From Streptomyces pseudovenezuelae (GTDB lineage: Bacteria; Actinomycetota; Actinomycetes; Streptomycetales; Streptomycetaceae), in contig NZ_JARXVH010000034.1 in NCBI RefSeq assembly GCF_029892565.1, positions 1 through 56,930 of the forward strand: a stretch of 56,930 nt of DNA. Reading direction: 5' to 3'. Made by a program: the position numbers and the translations under genes. This document shows positions 51,054-56,930 of this stretch, in pieces (position 1 is the stretch's first letter; every line of letters begins with the position of its first letter). The notes below the pieces were generated by a model that saw nothing but the letters and a program-made list of their open reading frames with translations, searched no databases and was not told where the DNA came from.

Positions 51054-52564
51054 GTGGGACTGGTCGAGCATAAGGCTCAACGAGACGCGTTGACGGTGGT
51101 GGCGGCGTTTCGGTCGGAGTTGTACGCGTGCCTGACCGCGCGGAGCGACGCTCTGTTCGAGCTGTGCGACGCATTGCTGTGCACCGACGGTCCGGTCCGC
51201 ACCCTCGTGGACCTGGCGCTCGCTCCCGAACATCGGCGCGGGCACGGGGCGTTGTACTCCGGGATCAACCACGGTCGGATTGACGTTGCCCGGCTGCGGC
51301 GGGCACTGACCAGTGTCCCGCTTCCCCTGGCCAGCGACGGTCGGCTGGTGCTGGCGGTGGACGTCTCGCCGTGGTTGCGGCCGGACGCGACACCTCCTCG
51401 GACCGTTCCTTCTGCCATACCTTCGGCCGGGGCCTGGGCAAGCACCAGATGGTGCCGGGCTGGCCGTACTCGATCGTCGCGGCGCTGGAGACCGGCCGGA
51501 CCTCGTGGACCGCGTTGCTGGACGCGATCCGGCTGGAGCCCGGCGCCGGCTTGGCCGCGGTCACCGCCAGCCAGGTCCGCGACGTAGTCGAACGCCTTGT
51601 GGAAGCCGGCCAGTGGCAGGCAGGTGCCCCGAACGTCTTGGTCGTCCTCGATGCCGGCTACGACGCGCCCTGCATCGCTCACCTCCTGAGTGATCTTCCC
51701 GTCGAGGTGCTGGGCCGGCTCCGTTCGGACCGAGTCATGCGCAAGCCCGTCCCCGTGCCGTGGATCTGCCCGCCGCAAGGTGGCCGCCCGCCCAAGCACG
51801 GAGGCGAGTTCGTCTTCGGTGACCCGGCCACGTGGGGCGAGGCCACCGCGGTCACCATCACCAACACCGACCGGTACGGGACCGCGACCGCACAAGCCTG
51901 AGACCGCCTCCACCCCCGGCTGACCCGACGGGCAGCGTGGCTCGACCACGCGGGCCCGTTGCCGATCATCGAGGGCACCGTGATCCGGTTGACGGTCGCG
52001 AAACTGCCCAGTGGCGGCGTGAACAAGCCCGTCTGGCTGTGGTGATCGGGCACCGGTGGCGCCACGGACGACGTCGACCGGTGCTGGCAGGCATTCCTGC
52101 GAAGGTTCGACGTGGAGCACACGTTTCGGCTGCTCAAGCAGACGCTCGGCTGGACCAGGCCCCGTCTGCGGGATTCGGAAGCGGCCGGCCGCTGGACCTG
52201 GCTCATCCTGGCCGCACACGCCCAACTCCGCCTCGCCCGCCCACTCGCACGCGACCTCCGACGGCCGTGGGAGGGGCCAGCGGAACCGAACAGACTCACC
52301 CCGGCCCGAGTGAGGCGAGGGTTCAGGAACCTGCGGGCGAAGACGGGCACGCCAGCCGGTGCACCGAAACCCACCCGGCCCGGTCCCGGTCGCCCGCTCG
52401 GTTCGAAGAACCGACAACCCGCCACGCGCTACGCCGTCGGACGAGTCCTCGCCACCGGCGACTCCTACGCCCGACCCGCGCACCACAAGCAAGGAACCAA
52501 GCCCCGGCGCACTGGCGAGACGACCCGCCCGACGCCTAATCCGGGGCGCGAAGCCGTCCCCTGA
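51054..52564 (+). pseudogene. IS701-like transposase with one frameshift and two TGG-to-TGA codons
   Basis: GTG 51054 opens LVEHKAQRDALTVVAAFRSE and continues to LAVDVSPWLRPDA, the first DDE aspartate region. A lost base near 51391 shifts to DTSSDRSFCHTFGRGLGKHQ. TGA at 51899 replaces Trp in TAQA*DRLHPRLTRR, and TGA at 52042 replaces Trp in PVWLW*SGTG. DVEHTFRLLKQTLGWTRPR, the glutamate motif, follows and the frame ends at 52564. Three lesions make it inactive. The same family is represented by the fragment at 32430-32798. Confidence 0.85.
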
Positions 52565-52606
52565 TCTGGCATGCTGGCCCCGTGAACAACAAGCTCAGAA
52601 AGGACG

Positions 52607-53029
52607 ATGCCGCGTAATCGGCCGTCCCAAGTCCGCGCCGCCGGACGTCACCCGAGGCGGCAGGCGCATGAAACACCAACGCCTGGGCTGCCGCGTGGCT
52701 CCGGCAAGCTTGCCGGAGCGGTTTCCCGCCTCGAACACGATCGCCTCTGGCCTGGGGCGATAGCCCAGGCCTTGCAGCAGTGGTCACAAACAGCCCACCG
52801 CCCCAGTCGTGCTCTCTCCGGCGGTTGCGGTTGCCCTTTGTGCAACCCCTTCTACACAACCGACGAGCGGGGAGTTCTGGAAGCGGCAATGCACGCTCTT
52901 CCGCCACAGGCGGCGCGTGAGCTGCGGCGTCTGGTGAAACCGCTCGACGACCTCTACATCGCCAAAACTTGGCCCGACCCCTCCACCTCGCCCGACGACG
53001 GATGGTGGGCAAGACGCTGTTGGGGATAG
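52607..53029 (+). CDS. Conserved streptomycete hypothetical protein
   Basis: 140 residues from ATG 52607, with AAAGGA 5 bases upstream. The first 45 residues are basic and low in complexity and may be a misread head. The rest looks like a genuine domain: LWPGAIAQALQQWSQTAHRP, a CxCxxC cluster GGCGCPLCNPFYT, then VLEAAMHALPPQAARELRRL and VKPLDDLYIAKTWPDPS ending DDGWWARRCW. The cysteines could bind metal. I recall similar proteins as common in streptomycetes, without function. Confidence 0.55.
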   Translation: MPRNRPSQVRAAGRHPRRQAHETPTPGLPRGSGKLAGAVSRLEHDRLWPGAIAQALQQWSQTAHRPSRALSGGCGCPLCNPFYTTDERGVLEAAMHALPPQAARELRRLVKPLDDLYIAKTWPDPSTSPDDGWWARRCWG

Positions 53030-53275
53030 ACCTGCGTCGATCCCTACCCCAGCACCGTTGCCTGCCCAGCGGAGTCGTTAAACGGCAAGCTGACGGAGGC
53101 GGGCAAGTGCTGCGGGGTGACGGGGGGCTTCACCCAAAGCCGGGTAGTTAGCGTTTTCGCTGGTCACGCAAGTGATTTGAAGGATTCTCGACGTAGGGCA
53201 ACGGAGCTCATCGGTACAGGCACAGCTTGTTGTGTTCTGCCGTCTGCTCTGACGACTATCACCCGTACGGTCACT

Positions 53276-53412
53276 GTGGCCGCGGGACGGTTCGCTCCCG
53301 GGCATCTGGGCGGGCTGACCGCCGTTGGGCCGTTCGAGCTCGTCGACGTGGTCCGTGCGCAGACGAGGACGGTGCAGCGGCGGCTGTGTGATCTTCCGTC
53401 GCAGGTCGAGGG
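53276..53412 (+). mobile_element. IS4-type transposase, N-terminal fragment
   Basis: The frame reads VAAGRFAPGHLGGLTAVGPF then ELVDVVRAQTRTVQRRLCDL and PSQV. This is the N-terminal domain of IS4-type transposases (GHLGxLTxxxPFELVDxVL, TxxVQRRLRDLPSRV). It ends directly at the ArsR remnant. 53030-53275 to its left shows nothing I can identify. Confidence 0.6.
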
Positions 53413-53415
53413 ATC

Positions 53416-53674
53416 GTGTCCGTTCCGCTGTACCAGACCAAGGCCGAGTTCTTCCGGATGCTGGGGCATCCCGTACGGATACGGGTGCTGGAACTGTTAC
53501 AGGACGGGCCGATGCCGGTGCGTGAGCCGCTGGCCGCGATCGAGGTTGAGCCCGCCGGCCTCTCGCAGCAACTGTCACTGACCTGATGGGAGCCGCGCGC
53601 CGAATCCTGACCGAGATGCTGTCCTGGCGGAACGAACTGCTGGCCGAACTGCGGGAAGTCGAGGTCCTCGCACG
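53416..53674 (+). pseudogene. ArsR-family regulator with internal deletion
   Basis: GTG 53416 encodes SVPLYQTKAEFFRMLGHPVR, IRVLELLQDGPMPVREPLAA and EPAGLSQQLSL, then TGA. In the frame from 53586 the gene's end reads ARRILTEMLSWRNELLAELR then EVEVLAR. Recognition helix and wing, about 35-40 residues, are missing. Complete relatives are followed by a SulP transporter gene, as here. Confidence 0.65.
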
Positions 53675-53840
53675 ATGGCGTCAGCCTTCACCCGGATCCG
53701 GAGCCGGATCGTTGACCTGCTGCCGGGGACGGACAGATTGGGCCGGTGTGCGCCGTTACCCGCGCCGGGACCTTTTGGCCGGTCTCACGGTGGCGGTCGT
53801 CGCGCTGCCGCTAGCTCTCGGCTTCGCGAGTTGGTCTCGA
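53675..53840 (+). pseudogene. SulP-family anion transporter, 5' fragment
   Basis: ATG 53675 overlaps the ArsR end and starts MASAFTRIRSRIVDLLPGTD. One frame over, after a shift near 53735, it continues WAGVRRYPRRDLLAGLTVAV and VALPLALGFASW, the first membrane helix of SulP transporters. Then the similarity ends. The ArsR-SulP pair is thus a two-gene relic. Confidence 0.6.
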
Positions 53841-54039
53841 CAACCCTCGTGTTGCGCAGGAGGCCCTGTCCTCATGCACCCACCCGGCCAAGATCACCCG
53901 CCCAGGCACCCTGTTCGATCAGAACCGTCCTCACGATCGATAGGACTAGGGCTTCTGAGAACCGCGAAACGGTCCAGGCCGCGCCCCTGCGCTGCGGGAC
54001 GCCTTCACCTCCGGGTCGGCGCCGGTGCACGACCGGTCG

Positions 54040-54240
54040 CGACTGCCGAGGGAGTTCGATCACGTGCCCAACGGCCATGAGGACAGCCACCACTTCCTCG
54101 TGGACGACTTCCTCACCGTCGTCAACGCCTGGGGCGCGGCCCGCTACCGGGGATCATCGCGCACGATTCCGCGCTGAAGAACGGGATCCGGCTGGAGATA
54201 CCGGACTTCGGGGCGCGCCCGCCTGAGGCCGCGCGGCCCT
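54040..54240 (+). pseudogene. Gfo/Idh/MocA-type oxidoreductase, C-terminal remnant
   Basis: The plus strand reads LPREFDHVPNGHEDSHHFLV then DDFLTVVNAWGAARY. After a frame change it continues IIAHDSALKNGIRLEIPDFG and ARPPEA. HxGSHHFLVDDFxxAV...NAWxAARYxxPGIxAHxSA is the usual end of sugar oxidoreductases of this family. Bases 53841-54039 show no identifiable gene. Confidence 0.55.
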
Positions 54241-54327
54241 GTGGCCCGCGGTCTCCCTCAGGTCGGTCCGCGCGTTGCCGATCTGCGCGCGGACCGACCA
54301 GCGGCACGCCCAGCACCGCGACGTTGC

Positions 54328-55188
54328 TCAGGGGCCGGGGCCGGAGCTGAACTTCTTGACGGCCCAGGGCAGGCAGAGGGCGATGATGACGGCACAGTAG
54401 GCGACGATGGAGAGAACCGGGTGCTCCAGTGGCCAGCTGCCGCTGGATCTCGTGCCCTGGGCGACCTGGCGGACGGCGGCGACGAGGACAGCGATCGGGT
54501 TGTACTCGGCGATCGTGCGCGGGATCGCCTGCATCCCGGAGATGGGGACGTAGGTGCCACCGAGGAACGCCAGCGGGAACACGATGCCGTAGCTGATGCC
54601 CTGGATGGCGGTGGGGTTGCGCACGATCGTGCCCAGGAGTACGCCGAAGGTCGTGAAGGCGAACAGTCCGAGCAGCAGCAGCGCGACCAGTTCGGACCCG
54701 GTGACGGCGTTCAGGTGCGGGTGCCAGCCGAGTGCGAGGCCGAGGCAGGCCACGACGGTCATGCTGGCGATCTGCTCGATGATCTGGGCCACGATCTGCG
54801 CGGTGATGACGGCGAGACGGGTGATCGGGAGGGACGTGAGCCGGTCCACGACGCCCAGGGAGAAGTCCGTGGCGGTCGCGACTCCCGCGCTGACTCCGCC
54901 GAAGGCGATGGACTGCGCGATCAGGCCGGGCAGCAGGTAGTCCTGGTAGCGCGTCCCGGGGATGTGAATGACGCTGCTGAAGACACTGACGAACAGGGTG
55001 GTGTTGAGGATGGGTTGGAGGCTAACGCCGCTGATGCGGGTGGGCACCCGGGCGGCGGTGCGCAGGCCACGGGCGACCAGCAGGGCGCTCTCGCGCAGGA
55101 AGCGCCAGGTGCGGAAGCGGCGCAGGAGCATCCGCTGGTGGGTCACCGGCCGGGGTGGGACCGGGCGCCGCGCAGCAGGCGTGGTCAT
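54328..55188 (-). CDS. ABC-2 type exporter permease (DrrB-like)
   Basis: 286 residues from ATG 55188, overlapping the ATPase stop by ATGA. Six hydrophobic segments are visible. ABC-2 features: LQPILNTTLFVSVFSSVIHI, YQDYLLPGLIAQSIAFGGVS, ATDFSLGVVDRLTSLPITRL and the late LAFLGGTYVPISGMQAIPRT with EYNPIAVLVAAVR. This is the daunorubicin-resistance DrrB type. With the ATPase it should export a hydrophobic compound. No biosynthetic genes are visible in the window. Confidence 0.94.
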   Translation of the reverse strand: MTTPAARRPVPPRPVTHQRMLLRRFRTWRFLRESALLVARGLRTAARVPTRISGVSLQPILNTTLFVSVFSSVIHIPGTRYQDYLLPGLIAQSIAFGGVSAGVATATDFSLGVVDRLTSLPITRLAVITAQIVAQIIEQIASMTVVACLGLALGWHPHLNAVTGSELVALLLLGLFAFTTFGVLLGTIVRNPTAIQGISYGIVFPLAFLGGTYVPISGMQAIPRTIAEYNPIAVLVAAVRQVAQGTRSSGSWPLEHPVLSIVAYCAVIIALCLPWAVKKFSSGPGP

Positions 55189-56132
55189 GTCCTGTCCTTG
55201 GCCGGATGACCGGTCAGGGCCAGGAAGACCTCGTCCAGGGTCGGGCTGCGCAGGACGATTTCATCGACGCCCACGCCACTTTCCAGCACGGCCCGGGTGA
55301 CTGCCTCCAGGTCCTCGGCCGCGTGCGGGGCGGGTACCTGGAGCAGCAGCCGTTCCGGAACGTCGGTGAGGGCGAACCGGGGTGCGAGGGTCTCCCGCAG
55401 CCGGGCGAACCCGTCGGCATCCGTGGTGGTGACGTCGACCCGCTGGTGGCCGACGCGGTTCTTGAGTTCGGCCGGGGTCCCGCTTGCCGTTGCCCGGCCG
55501 TGTTCGAGCAGGACGATCTGGTCCGACAGGGCGTCCGCCTCGTCCAGGTACTGCGTGGTCAGCAGAAGCGTGACGCCTTCGGCGACCAGTTCCCTGACGG
55601 TGGACCAGACGATCTGACGGCTGCGGGGGTCCAGGCCGGTGGTCGGCTCGTCGAGTACCAGCACGCGGGGTTGGACGACAAGGCTTGCCGCGATGTCGAC
55701 GCGGCGGCGCTGGCCGCCGGAGAGCGACCTCACGTGTTGGTCGCGGAACTCACCGAGGTCGAAACGGTCCACGAGCCAGTCGGTGACCTTGACCGCCCCG
55801 CGCTTGCCGTGACCGCGCAGCCGCGCCATCAGCAGCAGGTTCTCTCGCGCGGTCAGGATGTCCTCCAGCGCGGTGAACTGTCCGGTCAGGCTGATCATGG
55901 AACGCACCACTGCCGGCTCGGCGGCGATGTCGTGGCCACACACCCGTGCGGAGCCGGCGGTGGGCCGGATGAGGGTGGCGAGCATGCGCACGATCGTTGT
56001 CTTGCCGGCCCCGTTGGGGCCGAGCAGGGATACCACCGTGCCGGCGGGTACGGTCAGGTCGAAGGCGTCGACGGCGGTGAAGTCGCCGAACGTCCTGGTG
56101 AGTTGGGCTGCCTCCACGGCAGGATTGGTCAT
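55185..56132 (-). CDS. ABC exporter ATP-binding protein (DrrA-like)
   Basis: 315 residues. Walker A is LLGPNGAGKTTIVRML, the signature LSGGQRRRVDIAASLV, Walker B VLVLDEPTTGLDPRSRQ, and the H-loop LLLTTQYLDEADAL. The DrrA-type C-terminal extension (about 225-315) with LPxLDEVFLALTG-like SPTLDEVFLALTGHPA regulates ATP use in this subfamily. ATG 56132 is followed by the coupled permease. The product is a membrane-associated half of an efflux pump. Confidence 0.95.
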   Translation of the reverse strand: MTNPAVEAAQLTRTFGDFTAVDAFDLTVPAGTVVSLLGPNGAGKTTIVRMLATLIRPTAGSARVCGHDIAAEPAVVRSMISLTGQFTALEDILTARENLLLMARLRGHGKRGAVKVTDWLVDRFDLGEFRDQHVRSLSGGQRRRVDIAASLVVQPRVLVLDEPTTGLDPRSRQIVWSTVRELVAEGVTLLLTTQYLDEADALSDQIVLLEHGRATASGTPAELKNRVGHQRVDVTTTDADGFARLRETLAPRFALTDVPERLLLQVPAPHAAEDLEAVTRAVLESGVGVDEIVLRSPTLDEVFLALTGHPAKDRT

Positions 56133-56221
56133 GGGTACCGCTCTCCTCTGGCGGACACCACGTACCCGCGTTCCCTGCGTCGGAGCCAGCCCCCGTGCCG
56201 GAGCCGGACCGTGCCGCTGCC

Positions 56222-56788
56222 CTACGGACTCTGCAGGTCCTCGGGCAGCACTGCCGCGACCACGGCGTCCCGGCGCTGTCCGTCGGGGCCGGAGAGCTTT
56301 CCCCTCGCCGTCCCCTCGTGGCGGAAGCCCGCGCGCAGTCCGGCGTAGTGGACCGGGCTGTTCTCGAAGTCGGCGAACGCCTCGATCCGGGTCAGTCCCA
56401 GTTGCTCGAAGCCGAACCGGCAGACCAGGCGCAGGCCGGCCACCGCCGTGCGCAGGCGCCGGGCAGGCGCGTCGAGCAGGAACGCGATCTCCGCGCTCTG
56501 GTAGAGCTCGTTCACCGACAGCAGTTCCGCCTCACCGATGAAGGTGTCGCTGGCCTCGTCCGCCAGTACGAAGACCGCGCGCTGTCCACGCCACATGTCC
56601 GGCGCCGTGTCGATGAAGCTCTGGGCGTGGGCGGCCGTGTAGTCGGGGGGTACCGGCATGAAGCGGCGGACCCGGTCGTCACTGAACGCGCGGACCAGAC
56701 CGGCCAAGTCGTCCTGGCGCGGCGCCCGCAGGCGTATACCGTCCCCGGTCAGCGTCGGAATCGTGTCGAAGGTGCCCGGAAGCCGCAT
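56222..56788 (-). CDS. GNAT-family N-acetyltransferase (RimJ/RimL type)
   Basis: 188 residues from ATG 56788. RimL-like layout: IRLRAPRQDDLAGLVRAFSD, FMPVPPDYTAAHAQSFIDTA, AVFVLADEASDTFIGEAELL, AEIAFLLDAPARRLRTAVAG and the acetyl-CoA region LRLVCRFGFEQLGLTRIEAF, then NSPVHYAGLRAGFRHEGTAR. The usual R/QxxGxG/A acetyl-CoA loop is altered to APARRLRTA, so cofactor binding may be weak. It precedes the exporter pair on the same strand, 89 bases upstream. Confidence 0.9.
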   Translation of the reverse strand: MRLPGTFDTIPTLTGDGIRLRAPRQDDLAGLVRAFSDDRVRRFMPVPPDYTAAHAQSFIDTAPDMWRGQRAVFVLADEASDTFIGEAELLSVNELYQSAEIAFLLDAPARRLRTAVAGLRLVCRFGFEQLGLTRIEAFADFENSPVHYAGLRAGFRHEGTARGKLSGPDGQRRDAVVAAVLPEDLQSP

Positions 56789-56930
56789 GGAACAAACTCT
56801 CTTCTTCGTCGGTCGCCTGCACTGGCGCGGGGGGGGGGGCCGGGGGGGCCCCGCGGGGCCGCCCGCCGCCCGGCGGGGGGGGGGAATTAGGGGGGGCCAT
56901 AGAACGGGTTGTGAGGGGGCGCCCCGCGGG
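56789..56930. other. Poly-G/C low-complexity end, probably an assembly artefact
   Basis: From about 56828 the sequence is runs of 6-12 G and short C runs with little else. It has no codon structure and is unlike anything else in the window. It most probably reflects poor base calls at a contig end. The GNAT promoter should lie in the first part (56789-56825). Confidence 0.75.

Noticed and set aside
54241..55209. Plus-strand frame opposite the DrrB-like permease
   Set aside because: Gly/Asp-rich shadow; the minus strand shows six membrane spans and the coupled ATPase.
54328..56132. Exporter pair as part of an antibiotic biosynthetic cluster
   Set aside because: DrrAB-type genes often sit in such clusters, but no PKS, NRPS, terpene or tailoring gene is visible in the window.
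1..56930. tRNA, rRNA or CRISPR arrays
   Set aside because: No cloverleaf ending in CCA-type acceptor, no rRNA core sequence and no regularly spaced repeats were seen by eye on either strand.

Overview
The window looks like a chromosomal-arm region of a Streptomyces or close streptomycete relative. Base composition is very G+C-rich with third-position GC bias, GTG starts are frequent, stop/start overlaps of the ATGA/GTGA type are common, a sugar importer has no dedicated ATPase gene, and LacI, MarR, TetR, XRE and AraC regulators are dense. All assignments come from reading motifs by eye; no database search was run.

Region by region. (1) 1-1750: debris and small genes: an IS256 transposase fragment, a translation-coupled Nudix-like / 29-aa / 81-aa trio, and a truncated dapF joined to the tail of a secreted glycosidase. 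(2) 1992-25260: a large carbohydrate-utilisation locus. Two co-transcribed LacI paralogues (the first with a ruined helix-turn-helix) converge on a long minus-strand operon. That operon runs solute-binding lipoprotein, two permeases, LacI (frameshifted), GH42, CE7 esterase, GH36, GH5_4, GH51. A divergent plus-strand arm carries GH3, GH43 and GH31, with a broken second GH31 behind it. The two arms share a control region holding two near-identical operator palindromes. The enzyme set fits acetylated, arabinosylated and galactosylated xyloglucan best: GH5_4 cuts the backbone outside, CE7, GH43/GH51, GH42 and GH31 strip side groups, GH3 finishes the oligosaccharide, and GH36 suggests some alpha-galactoside use.

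(3) 25747-30630: a MarR-controlled DsbA-like / MBL-fold / NTF2-like operon, a response regulator lacking its phospho-acceptor aspartate, an egtD remnant, and a TetR gene with a 28-bp operator. (4) 30699-32087: an unusual regulator fusing an ArsR-type winged helix to an AraC DNA-binding domain, with two TTA codons. (5) 32081-44874: a mosaic bounded by two inverted IS630 fragments. It holds a coiled-coil/basic/winged-helix protein, a decayed integrase, an XRE regulator divergent from a reductase cluster (SDR, F420/deazaflavin-type nitroreductase, aldo/keto reductase, quinone reductase), a GAF-PP2C phosphatase and aldo/keto reductases.

(6) 45275-54240: strongly decayed DNA. A secreted lipase gene is split by a 1,094-bp IS21-like element that carries a HAD phosphatase gene. 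A SnoaL-like gene is split by an IS605-type element with an apparently intact TnpB. Fragments of integrase, MerR/YnfA, SRPBCC, ricin lectin, IS4, ArsR, SulP and oxidoreductase genes lie around them. (7) 54328-56788: a DrrAB-type ABC exporter pair and a GNAT acetyltransferase. The last ~100 bases are poly-G/C and look like a low-quality contig end.

Many genes carry single-base indels. Some may be sequencing errors, so pseudogene calls that rest only on one indel should be read with that in mind.
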